Below, piece after piece: positions 13,571 through 39,120 of a DNA stretch of 64,000 nucleotides. The DNA comes from Marisa cornuarietis. Its lineage: Eukaryota; Mollusca; Gastropoda; Architaenioglossa; Ampullariidae. The position numbers and the translations under genes were made by a program. The DNA lies in the NCBI GenBank assembly GCA_004794655.1, contig SMMW01000584.1, positions 8,910,501-8,974,500 on the forward strand, in the 5' to 3' direction. The notes under the pieces are model-generated. The model made no database searches. It worked only from the letters and a program-made list of their open reading frames with translations, and was not told the DNA's origin. Every line of letters begins with the position of its first letter. Position 1 is the stretch's first letter.

Positions 13571-15564
13571 TGCCGATTCCAATCTCCCACATCTGGAATA
13601 TTAGGGAAGAAGCAGTCTACTCACAATCACACTAAAAATAAATTAATAAAAAAATAAAGAACCATTTAAATAAATCTGTTGTTTTATGACATTGGAAAGC
13701 CTAGTAGCAATGCTGTAGATAGGAGTCCACAAGACGAAGAAAGTTAATGTTTATTGTGTTCTAGGCTAATGGAGCAAAGTAGAACCTGCATGAAAAGTGA
13801 GGACAATAGGAAGTTATTCTTCTCATGAAGAAATACTATCAAAGGCAGTAGAGTCCATCAAAGGATTAATGTTCTTAAAGAGGTTTTCTTTTAGATGATT
13901 TTTCTCCCATGCAATGTTCCATAATCTTTCCCATCTGGTGCCGCCATGTTAGAATATATCCCAACTTACATGGCTCACTAACCAGATTTGATTTGGGGTG
14001 GGGCTGGGGATGGCTAAAGATTTCTTTAAAAATTCACAAGGTCATTGATAGAGATACTTTATGCATCTGCTTCAGTTTAAACAAATTTAGTAATTTCAGT
14101 TATTTTAAGAAACGAATGCAAAAAAATGGAATTACAGTACAGCTTAGGCAAAACCGGTAACTTATTCTGCGGGTGATGTTTAGGATTTCAGGTATTTCCT
14201 AGCATACTTTTCACCTCTGATCTTTGTGGCTTTATTCTCTGTGAGGACTCTGTTCACAGTGCTGATTACTTTGTGGCAAGCTTCTTAAGTCCTGTCCAGC
14301 CAGTCCACTCATTTCCATAGCTTCCCTTCATCCCAACTAAGTGTCAAATCCACTGGCTGAAGTTTTGAGAATAAATGTCTGTTTTCAGCCAGGTCATTCT
14401 GAATCTTTATTCATTGGATTACAAAAGGGGTTTAACCTGGAAGGTGCCAACCCATAGTTTAGTATGTATCCTTTAGTTATCTGCATCTAAACAGTATAGA
14501 GATGTGTCTGTACAAAGAGCATTAGGGGTGCATATGTGCACACTTGTGCATGAATGTTTCCTATACTATAAATGTATTTTGAAACACATTTTTACCTCAG
14601 CATCTCAGGTTGATTTATCAGAAAACCAAAAATAAATTTTAAAAAAATATTCTGCAACCACAAAACTTGATCTTGTTTTGAATTGAAATTTTATAGCAGA
14701 AAATGTTTGGACACTCATTTTGATCGCTTCCAGAGGTTGAATGAAATTGGGAAATTAATAGGGAGGCCAGTCGGGTTTCTTTTTTGATATCTTTTTTTTT
14801 TTTTTTATTCATTAAGAACTTTTTTTCTGCCAGTTATCATATTTTCTAAAAGATGTGTCTACGATTCTTCCTCTCCCTTAACTGAAACTTGCTGTTCACT
14901 CCTCTTGCAGGTTAGAAGAGTAACAAAATCTGACATGAACCATGGCAAAAATTTGGTGTTATCTTTATAATATTTTAGTGGTTTATAGTTCAGGCTTCAA
15001 CAAATTTCTTAATTTGTTTCTTAATTAATAGAAACCGATAAGCAGGAAAGTGTGTTTCTAGTGTTGAAATTTCTGCTGACAGAGAGCCAGAAGGGAAAAG
15101 AGATTAGGTTGAAGATGGAAGGTGTGGCTGGAGGTGGATCTCCCCGACTAGACTGATGTTATTCCTTCATCTGTTATCTATGCTTCTCAGTATAATAAAA
15201 GCCGCTTTATGCATGTGCACACATATAACTGTAACTCTGTTATCTTAGCAGACACAGATTTTATTTTTTTACCAGTGCTATCTTACGATCAACCATGCAT
15301 CAGTCAGTAGGAAAGTTGAACAGTAAACTGATCTCAAAGGCAAAACGCTGATCAGAAGCTAAGGCAGATGTTTGTGGAATGAACACTCTAGTCAGTCTAG
15401 TGAATAGGTGAAGAAGGAAGGTTCTTGCTCTTACCTAAATTTTCCTGTCCTAATTATGGCATGTTTTCCATCTTCTTTTTCTTAAAGCTCAGCAACAGCC
15501 ATGCTCTAGTCTAAATCTGCCATTGTTATACTGTTTCAGGCATTCTCTTCTTTTTTAACTTTAG

Positions 15565-15705
15565 GTTTATGTGGACGATAACAGATTTTATGGATCTGGG
15601 TTTACGAGTAGTATTCCATCTAACAGCTTTAAAGGATTTTTGCTGCAAAAATCTTGCGTCTTTTACATCGATGAGAAAACCTGGTATCTAACTGGCGTAC
15701 AGTAA
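15565..15705 (+). CDS. Orphan terminal-exon candidate
   Basis: A good 3' splice site (pyrimidine-rich tract ending in TTTAG, 15550-15564) is followed by 46 codons in phase 0 and a TAA at 15703-15705. The peptide begins VYVDDNRFYGSGF, is rich in Phe, Ser and Tyr, and resembles no family I recognise. It could be an alternative last exon of the first gene, or part of an otherwise unseen gene, but an open frame of this length can also arise by chance. Confidence 0.2.
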   Translation, partial: VYVDDNRFYGSGFTSSIPSNSFKGFLLQKSCVFYIDEKTWYLTGVQ

Positions 15706-17169
15706 TTGAAACAGAGTTTTAAGTATTGGATTCACAGACCATTTTTGTTTTTGTTTGTTTTGTTTGTTTTTTTTTTTTGGGGGGGGGGACAACGGAAGAG
15801 AGCAGCTCCTGATTTTGTCTTCTTTCTCCCACCCCATCTTTCACCCACAAATCACCTGGCCTTCCAGTCAGTAACTTAATTGGGGACAGCAATAAGCATA
15901 TATTTTGCATTTTCATTATTATTTGCAGGTGTCATGTATGTGACTTTCTTTCTCTTTTACCCCTTGCCCCGGCCTGAGCCTCAACCTCTCCTCACCCATA
16001 TGTTATCATGTTCTAGTTGAGAGCCGCCCCACCCACTTCACTTTTTTTTTTTTTGTAAGTTCATTTGCAATGTGTTGGTCGCGTAATATATTACCTACCC
16101 TACCAGAGCGCATTACCAGTTGAGAAGCAGAAGGTTGTGGGTTGTTTCGGCATGCTGATGTCAGTGACTCCATCTTACAGTGTAGTGATGTAAGTAACGT
16201 GGAGCCACTGACCTCGCTGTGGCGACGCCTGGTGGCGACAGCCAACAACAAATACTGTAGAGACAGGGAGGCGCGCGCAGTGTCTTCTTGTCTGTTCCTG
16301 TAATAAAAAATAAAGATTAAAATTAAAAAGAAATACTCACGAGACATGTGTCGGTCATCTCAGTGTGTGAACGTGTTCTTTACAAATTAGATTGTGTCTG
16401 CTAGATCAAGATTCTCAGTTTTTCATTCTCTGATTAACCTCTGTGTGTGTGTGAGAGAGAGAGAGAAAGAAGAGCTGCGTGCTGTTTCTCCTCATCCTTT
16501 CATCGAGCTCTGTCGTCGCAAGCGTGCGCACTCGTCGTAATGTAAGGTGGTCGTAATTGTTACTCTGTTTAAAGATTAATACGCTGCGGATAATGCAGTC
16601 TTTTAATATGAGAAGCGCTACTTGTATGTCGGTAATCACATTTATACAATTGCAAAGATCGCTGGTGAGGCTTTTAATTACTTTAATTACTACTATATGT
16701 GAATCCGCACCGTCAGTCCAACCCAATTTTACTTTCCAAGAAATATCTAGCCAGGTAACCTAAGTTCGGTTTACGCATTGAACTTTTCTAAAACATCTTT
16801 ATAACATGCGTCAAGACGACTCCAAATGAAAAATCAACATAGTCACAGACCTATGTTAAAGACGTCATTTCCTGTTGTTCATCCCCCTGACGTCGACGTC
16901 GTTTTGTAGGGTAGAGAGAAGGATTGTCCAGGTCTGAGAGCGGTACAATCTGTCTACTCGGGGAAGGTCCTACACAGACTGTCTTTGATCACTGGCGTTT
17001 GTTCAACGGATCAGAACAAAGCGATACTGATCGGTCAACTTCAGTGAATGGATAACAAGACTAGTGTAATAATGATAATATTAAAAGCGTTTCCCTACCG
17101 GCAACATTCTCACTGCGCTTTGACAAACAATCGGTTTAACAATATTTGTCATAAACAAAAAGGCGCGCA
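15706..17169. other. Noncoding stretch with a change in base composition
   Basis: T runs and a G run at 15762-15788 end the T-rich zone. From about 16.2 kb CpG dinucleotides become frequent (around 16500-16550 and 16860-16905). A GA repeat lies at 16451-16468 and a perfect palindrome GACGTCGACGTC at 16889-16900. Around 16100-16150 there is weak resemblance to a tRNA-derived SINE head. I see no supportable gene. The CpG-rich part could be regulatory, but there is no proven transcript to attach it to. Confidence 0.35.
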
Positions 17170-20050
17170 CGCACACACACACACACACAGAGGAGTGGAT
17201 GGTCAGAAAAATTCCCGGAGAAGGCGTATCTTAAGGTCAGACTTGAAAGTATCAAATGTGATACTTGTGCGAAGCAGTGGTGGCAAAGCATTCCAGACAC
17301 TGGGGCCAGAAAAGAAAAGCTACAGCAAGACGTATCCCATCTGATACGTGGCACATGCACATCAGCATCACCAGATCGGAGAGACCAACTGGGCTGACAA
17401 TACCTCTCATATCCTGGAGCAAGGCCGTGAAGACTGGTAGCCAAGTGAGATTCGACCTCCTTGTAGTCAATGTGGGCAAGGACCAGTGAGCTCACGGAGG
17501 AGTGTTGTCACAAGATCAGATTTGCGCATACTTAAGACAATGCGGCCAGTGTGGTCTGGGGTTCTTTGAAGCTTGTCGAGCAGTCTGTTGGGAAACTCAG
17601 CAAACAAGAGAGTTGGAATAGCCCAACCGGGATGGCACAAAAGCAGACATGAGTTTTTTTCTGGAAGAAACTGTAAATAAAAGTCTTATTAGGCGAGTTC
17701 TACAAAACTCTAGAAAATTCGACTTACGGATCGCATTTATGTGATTCTATAGTGAGAGTGGTGCAATGGTCACACCAAGATTTCTCTCCGAGAGATTGAG
17801 ATACACCAGAGAATGAATAGGAGTGGTGGAACGTGGCGTAGCTTTAAGATTATAGTTAGAACCTCAATTTTGTATTGATTCATCTGTAATTGTTTTTTTT
17901 TAATTTCATTCACTCCACTGTGTTGATACCTGAGCTAAGAGAGACTAACCGGACAGTACATCAGTACATCGAGTCTGGTCTTCCGACCCCCTCCCCAATA
18001 TTGCTACCCCTTTTCTTTGTCGGCGTCGTTTGACCAACATAAAACATCCCCCACCCACTCGCTGCCGCCACGTTTCCTTTCTAAAGCCCTAAACTTATCT
18101 GCTATCGCTTACAACCTGGTAGCTAAAGGGGCCATACTGACCATCGTGAGCAGAGAAAGCCAGTAACGACTTAGTTGCATACCAATATCCCAGTCTTGCC
18201 AACCAGACAGGAGCGCCTTACACTTTGTGAAAAGCTAGCAAAGCACGAGGACGTCCGTCTATCTTACTAGACACCAACGGTTTAGTGCGAATTGGCGGCT
18301 TTGACTACACCTTAGTAAGGCAGAGACTCTCAGAGTCCCCATATTGGTATTTTTTGAGTTGCTCAAATCTGAATGAAGATCTTCAAGAGGGTCTCGTCAT
18401 ACTTTTCTTTAGAGAGAGAGACTGGTATTATTGCTATCTGAGAGAGAATGATATGATTGCTATCTACGACTCAGCGGGAAGTGCATCAGGAAAACAACAC
18501 AAGGCGCTCTTTTATCATCAACGACTGTTGCTGGTAACATACATTACATTGGATATAGTGGGAATTTTATTGTACACATAACGTTGGGACATTCGGTGTG
18601 AAGGTAATATGTGATTTACTGTGAATTCACCTTTCCCTTCGACCATTCAGGGAGCAGCTGGAGACATCTGTAAGTGTTCCATGTGAAGGCGGAGCCATGT
18701 AGTTAAGAAAAATCTCAATTTATTGTAGCCATCCGGGCCAGATTATTCGCACACAACACCATCCCTCTGTGTGTGTTGCATAATATCTCTCCAATCAGTG
18801 TTTTTTACGTTGCAGCTTATTCGTATTCCTTATTAAGATTATATGTAATTGTTGTATTATACTCAACATAAGTTATCTGTGTTATACTGTTTGGTATGTC
18901 TATATGTGTCTGTGTTTTGGTAGATGGCCATAGAAATCACAGAAGACGCAGGTTTTTTTGGCATACTGACTTGCAAACCTTGATTATTATGATTAATAAT
19001 AATTATTATAACGTTTATCGCATTTCTTGTGATTGTGTTAGCCGGGACAGTCATGGTTCAATTTATAATTGTTTTTTCCTGTTTAATGCTGCTTTTTAAA
19101 ACAGCGTGTGTTGTGGTGCTACCACCGTGTACGTGCGTGCGTACACGTACCCCACCCCCGATCCTTTTTTACGTAATGTGCGAGTGCGAACGCCGTTCAC
19201 TGTCCGCAGGGAGTTTTGCGCCCCCAACGCTGAACATCTTCCTACGCCACTGACAAGTAGCTGTGTATCGTCATCATACGGGTTCCAAGCTGGGGAATAA
19301 CAGGGTCCAGTGGCTGTATATGGCAAACACGACTTACCCGAGAAGGTGAGAGCAAAACCTTGCGGCACCCCATACTTCACGTCAGCAGGTTTGGATGACA
19401 AATCTTTGATTAGTACCGAGTGTGGTCTTTCAGGTAGGACTGGAACAATTTCATAACGGTGCCGGAGAAGCCAACAGTCACATGAGAAAGATATCAAAGG
19501 CAGCCGACAGATAACGCACTGACAACACTAAAATGTGATCCTAATCACAGGTTGACAGCATTCACTGACTTCTTGTGGCAGTGCATGTTTTCGCGGAATG
19601 GTGTTTATGGTAAGCAGATTGAAATGGCTCTAGTTAGTCTAGTAGCTTATAGTCTACGAAGAGGAAGTGTATTAGCAAAGCACAGCTTTCTCCAGTATTT
19701 TAAACAGAAAATGGAGGTTTGAGACAGGGCGATAATTTGTTAAGTTGCTAGGGTCAAGACTAGACTTTTTATCAATGGGATGACAAAATCATGTTTGAAA
19801 GAAATGGGTATTGTGCCAATTGACAAAGAATGATCTGTGGATATGTTGACTTGAGCCAGGGAACAAGATTTTTTTTCTGAACACATAATATATCTGATCT
19901 CGGATTTGGATATTGGTTCAAACTCAAAAAAGTGTCCCATAGAAGACAGAGACAAGGTAGGACTGTCTGATGATGTATCGAACTCTGCTCTGATTTAATT
20001 TACCTTCTTCAGAAAATATTTACAAAAGAATGGCAGATATCTGGTGGCTG
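17170..20050 (-). mobile_element. Degenerate CR1/L2-like LINE reverse transcriptase, broken and interrupted
   Basis: Read on the minus strand from about 20045 downward, fragments follow the order of the intact copy at 33418-35172. An N-terminal piece (FFCKYFLKK...IRAEFD, then PISFKHDFVIPLIKS) is followed by the region matching NYRPVSNL (near 19730), a piece matching the AAFD motif (SAAFDI near 19500) and a decayed catalytic box YDDDTQLL near 19280. After a gap come SERNLGVTI (near 17820), RLGYSNSL (17625), LLDKLQRT (17570), LHGLAPGYE (17430) and the final part near 17200-17350. There are stops and frameshifts throughout. The block between AAFD and the catalytic box is shortened. About 1.35 kb of foreign sequence separates the catalytic box from the C-terminal third. 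This is an old, dead copy. Confidence 0.8.
17895..19255. other. Sequence inserted inside the LINE relic
   Basis: In the intact copy about 120 codons separate the YADD box from the point where similarity resumes; here that stretch is replaced by about 1.35 kb that shows no RT similarity. It includes a run resembling a minus-strand LINE tail (ATT-rich, about 18975-19025, next to GTTTATCGC) and a C-rich segment near 19095-19165. A 98-codon open frame at 18285-18581 has no recognisable domain and is not called as a gene. The best reading is a nested insertion, probably of another retroelement. Confidence 0.4.
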
Positions 20051-20204
20051 GTTAAATCGAGTGGTGTTATGAAAAGAGCACGATGTCCTTAGTCTTGCCA
20101 GTTATTCGACTTCTATCTGAAATAGATCTACTCCACAATTAAATAGCAGACATGCACCCATACGCATCATCTCCCCTTATTATTATTGATAATTAGCGAT
20201 CGAG

Positions 20205-20290
20205 AAAAAAATTATTGATAATAATTATTATTCTTGGTAATAATGATTATTAGTATTATTATTATTTGCATAACGCTCTACCACACAGCA
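20205..20290 (-). mobile_element. LINE 3' tail (minus strand)
   Basis: On the minus strand the sequence reads TAGAGCGTTATGCAAATAAT and continues into imperfect ATT/AAT repeats. This is the common 3' terminus of CR1/L2-type LINEs (GCGCTATATAAAT plus short repeats). No coding portion was recognised next to it. Confidence 0.5.
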
Positions 20291-20869
20291 TTAGTCCAAT
20301 GCTCTGACTTTTACACCGTTTATAGGTATATATGAACAACAAACAGTAGAGATGGTACAACTGAAAAAAGCGAAGAGCTAATAAGATTATATATGGAGCA
20401 TTAACCACACTGAAACTTGAGGCCAAAAACTGCGGACAATTCTAGAACAATATTGTTTTAAAGACACTTTTGAAAGACTAGCTATCCTCTACTGATGACA
20501 TGCGGGATCGAGTTTCCAACAAGCGCCGAAGGGATGTGCTCCTTCATTTAAGCGTGATCATTCGCTGTATCAATCATCATCGTGAAAACTCGTTCACCAA
20601 AGATTATCGTCTTCTAGGAATGGAAAAGAGACGAGTATACGCAAAAGTAATCGCTCCTTTTCGTTGCCCAAAATGAGCTGTCAACCTCAACAAGTGTAAA
20701 GGGACAAAGAGAATCAACTAGATTAGCGTAATTTAAATGGGAGACAAAAGACAGCCAACAGCTGTCCTGATTCACGAGACTAGCCTCCCTTGGAAAAATT
20801 GTCACGCAGCCATTGATTGGATGTTTTCTTGATCAACTTCCCAATTAATAAGACTCTTACATGTACCGC
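20291..20869. other. Intergenic stretch upstream of PRPF3
   Basis: No exon, repeat boundary or RNA gene was recognised in these roughly 580 bases. Confidence 0.4.
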
Positions 20870-21166
20870 CATTTTTTAGCGATCGAGTCTTCGCATACGA
20901 AACGTGAGCATCAAAGTTTGAGGTGAAAAAGTAAAATAAACATTAAATCCCGGAACTCTAATGCATCCCAAAATGTGTACCCCGGAAACACAAACTGCTT
21001 GCTAAGCCATGTAAAACTAATGAATTTACTGGCTTTTACTAGGTGCCCTTTTGCGTTGACTTAGGAGTCGCATTACAATGATGACTTGCTGAGTCTGTGC
21101 CTGTCTCCACGAAGTAGAGGTGTTGACACCCATTTCATTGTAAGGATTCTGTTTATTGCAGACAAG
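20870..21166 (+). promoter_or_regulatory. Probable PRPF3 promoter and 5' UTR
   Basis: The roughly 300 bases upstream of the PRPF3 start codon contain CCGCCATTTT at 20876-20885, which fits the YY1 consensus in reverse orientation. That motif is common at or near the start sites of housekeeping genes in animals. No TATA box is obvious. TTTATTGCAG ends five bases before the ATG and looks like a 3' splice site, so a 5' UTR intron is possible. The transcription start cannot be read directly. Confidence 0.35.
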
Positions 21167-36187
<15,021 letters not shown>

Positions 36188-37510
36188 CAAAGAGATGGCA
36201 TATGGATATAGGTTGCAGTGCATGGCTTGGTGCATTTGTCAAAGTCTTGCTCAAAGTCAGTGGCACAGAATAATTGTTATGACAATGACGTGTCCACAGG
36301 CTTTAAACGAGTGTTAGAAAAACCACACCTTAAGTCTGAAGACCCAGTGTCCTGTGTTTGAGAGAATTTCCACATAAGTAAAGACAGTGTAGCTGCCATT
36401 GTATGCTTGTAATCTGATTGGACACTTGTACATATAGTGAAGGTCCCATGATGTGACCCTGAGAAATCACTGTGTTAAAGTTTGTTGAAAATTATGCTGT
36501 CATGCTGATGGAGTATTTGATGAAAGCTTGTGAGTAGATAGAAAGTTGAAAGCCAGATTCATAGAAGTTATATAGATTTCGCAAAAATGACCGGGTGACT
36601 TAAATATTGAGTTGTTGGGGAAACATTTTGGCATGAAAAGAGATGAAGCATTGATTTTAGAAAAGCATTGGATGCTGGCGCTGTGTTGATGGCAGAAAAC
36701 CTATGCGTCAGGTGTATATTTTATAGTATTTTTTTTTTCAGTATGATTTCTTTTAAGTTTTGGCTCTATGAAATAAGGATGTTTTTCTTTCCTGAAAAGA
36801 AATATATTGTTTACCAAAAGTGCAGGTAAGATTTGAAGCAGGAATTTAACAAACAGTTAATAAAGCTAGAAGCTTTGGCTCTTTCTTCAGCAAATCCTTT
36901 TGTTGGGATAAATTTATTGAAACAGTTTTTTAGCTGAACTCAACGTTCAGTGATCATATAACTCCACTTTTTGAAAGATTCCAATTGCAGTACACTTGTT
37001 TACAATTTGAATGTGAGTTAGATAAAACACACTGAAATAAAAGGAAGGGATAACCTAAATTCAAACTAAATTGTATTTGTCCAAAACATCACTTGATGAA
37101 AATGTGTGGAAGAGAGACAAACCCCTGAAGAAACTTTTGCAAAATAATTCTTTGTTGTTACTTTCTTTCTATAAGATTTGCTTCACAGCTACTATGTTTC
37201 ATACACTGTAATGCTTACTGGGTTGTGTCACACAACACATCATGCTGTGCATATATAAATAAATATATCAGGGACGAAACTGTTGGCTTCTTTAGGGATT
37301 GTTTTACCATAAATTACTTCCGTTCCCTTAAGGTCAACCAATCGGGTATTTTGCTATATTTGGCAATGAGTCAGCTGGTCAAGCGCCATGTTTGAGAAGG
37401 TAGCCGGCTACTTAAGTTGATATGGATTTGAACTTCAACAGCCGAAAATGATAATAGTAATATATTGTCTAATATATAAAATATTTCATTGTTTGACACT
37501 TTGTATATAA
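36188..37510 (+). other. PRPF3 3' UTR and downstream intergenic DNA
   Basis: No further coding sequence was seen. Candidate polyadenylation signals AATAAA occur at 36859-36864 and 37036-37041. The first, about 670 bases after the stop, is a plausible mRNA end. The remainder up to the hAT-like element at 37511 shows no recognisable feature. Confidence 0.5.
36859..36864 (+). terminator. Candidate poly(A) signal for PRPF3
   Basis: AATAAA, followed within 30-50 bases by T-rich sequence (CTTTGGCTCTTTCTTC). A second AATAAA lies at 37036-37041. Confidence 0.4.
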
Positions 37511-39120
37511 CAGAGGTAATTCAAGGATTTCAAAAAGAGGGGCCCCTCTCAATGGAAAAAAGGGGCCCTTCAAATGAAACAAGGGGTCCCTCGAAACACA
37601 TTTTCACTGCTTTTTCCGATAAATATTTGGTATACAACAAAATACTTTATTAATCACATAGATATCTTTTTCTTTTATATTGATAAATTATCTTTCATCA
37701 TCATTAGTGTGATCATAGCATCCTAAATTTGCAAACCAATTGGTCTTCGTGTCCATCTCATTGGGCTTTGAGCTAATGTTTAGACACTTTTCATATGTCT
37801 CGTTAGTGCAGGGGTTTAAATGTTTCTATGAGAGGACTTTATTAGGTTTTGATGGCCGAAGCCCCCTCTCACAGCCTGCATTGTGGTATAGCATAAGGAG
37901 GCACAGCTTTCCAAGAACCAGCAAATTGGGAAATGAATCCCTGTAAAAATCAAATAACAGTTTAAACAGCTTGTGGAATCTCTCCGATATGCATTCTGCG
38001 TTACAGTTTCTTTGACCACAATCCATTCCTCTAAACATGCTGCTTTGTCAAGCAAGGTTTTACTGAATATGCTGCCCCCTTGTGCTGGTTTTCCAAAGAA
38101 ATCTATTAAGATATTTAATTCTTTGTCTCTATAGGGTGTTCTGTCTTCTGCAGACAGGAAAGGGATGGGGCGCATGGAAAGAACTCAAAATCCAGAGGCA
38201 ACATCACCTGCATCATTTGGGAACCTGTCATTAATGTTCTTGCACAGATTGTCGCAAAAGCAACCCTAATAGCTTTTATGTCCTGTGATATTGTATCAAG
38301 TTCGCAACATGTTTTTAAATGTTATATAATATCGCCGGCATAAGTTCTGAAAAGGTCATGAGGACAGAAATAAATTAGAATTCAGCCTCCAAAGAATGCC
38401 TGTGGTCGGAAGTCTGAATGTCTCTGCAGTGTCCTCGTTCAGTACTTAATACACCCGGGGTTATAAACGCGTTATTCTGATTGTTTTAGGCAACTTTACA
38501 TCTCATGCCTTCGTCCTCGTTCATTAGCCATGGCCATTTCTTCAGCCATTCACACTGACATGTTCTCTGGATGTGTGTTTTTTTACGTGCGGCCTCTGTC
38601 TCAATTTGTCTATTTCGTTGTCTACATTTTCAGTTCCAACAACATGCGCGGCACACTCTAACAAGTTTCTGTTTCTTCCTGTCCTTGTCGATTTCTACTT
38701 TCCGGGGCATCTTCTGCTGTTCTGGTCGTGAACGAAAAGTCAAACAGAGTTGACAGTCGCGTTCACTTCGTTTTCAACTTGCTTGCTTCCAATACCCTTT
38801 GATCTATCCCGTCCCAAATGTTTTCGCTGTGGGCGTGTCAACAATTTACTTCCTGGCGCAAAATTTGGAGCAGGCTGCATCAGATGGACAAAAACTGGTC
38901 AGTTTGAAAACTGTCCAGTCATTAGCATCCATTCTAGTGGGTCGGTTTCAAATCAGCGCGAAGAATGACAATTATTTGTGAAGTGCCGCATCGCTTGTTC
39001 AAAAGTGCTCCAGCCACTGGTATTTTTGCGGGCGTGCATGGTCGCACTGACTTTCAGACTATGTGCCCTCAGCGAAATTTTGTGGGAATCCCGCAAGGCC
39101 ACAGTCTAGAATTACCTCTG
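37511..39120 (-). mobile_element. Decayed hAT-like DNA transposon with 12-bp terminal inverted repeats
   Basis: The left end CAGAGGTAATTC (37511-37522) is the exact reverse complement of the right end GAATTACCTCTG (39109-39120). ATATAA lies immediately outside both ends, possibly what remains of a target duplication (hAT elements normally duplicate 8 bp). The interior holds minus-strand remnants typical of the ZNF862/KIAA1586-like hAT transposase group. At about 1.6 kb the element is far shorter than an autonomous copy, so it carries internal deletions. Confidence 0.75.
37826..38710 (-). pseudogene. hAT-like transposase remnant
   Basis: A start codon at 38710 opens MPRKVEIDKDRKKQK. Read on the minus strand after a frame change, the segment at 38489-38551 gives EWLKKWPWLMNEDEGMRCKV, like the N-terminal W...W(L)...F/MxCKxC zinc-binding motif of ZNF862-like proteins. 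The 3' part gives FPNLLVLGKLCLLM and NAGCERG (about 37860-37930), matching the hAT C-terminal dimerisation region. Stops, frameshifts and loss of the middle (including the catalytic core) make it non-functional. Confidence 0.7.

Larger units (their letters stand above)
993..15564 (+). other. Long gene-free T-rich stretch, possible very long 3' UTR plus intergenic DNA
   Basis: No exon with conserved protein content was recognised on either strand over about 14.5 kb. The + strand is T-rich, with long T runs near 2211-2227, 6632-6650, 8131-8149 and 14788-14806 and few comparable A runs. That bias resembles the sense strand of a transcribed 3' region. AATAAA-type signals occur repeatedly (for example near 4839, 5848, 8367 and 11259), so no single end can be chosen. 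It contains a (CA)13 run at 2719-2744, TTTG repeats near 3181-3204, a 52-bp tandem duplication at 10275-10382, a hairpin at 10662-10684 and a SINE fragment near 13503-13570. Confidence 0.4.

Noticed and set aside
17136..17495. Overlapping open frames on both strands, possible small gene
   Set aside because: On the minus strand the motifs (HGLAPGYE and following) match the LINE ORF C-terminus with frameshifts, so this is retroelement debris.
18285..18581. 98-codon + strand open frame
   Set aside because: It has no recognisable domain and lies in a block inserted within a dead LINE. It is more likely chance or transposon remnant.
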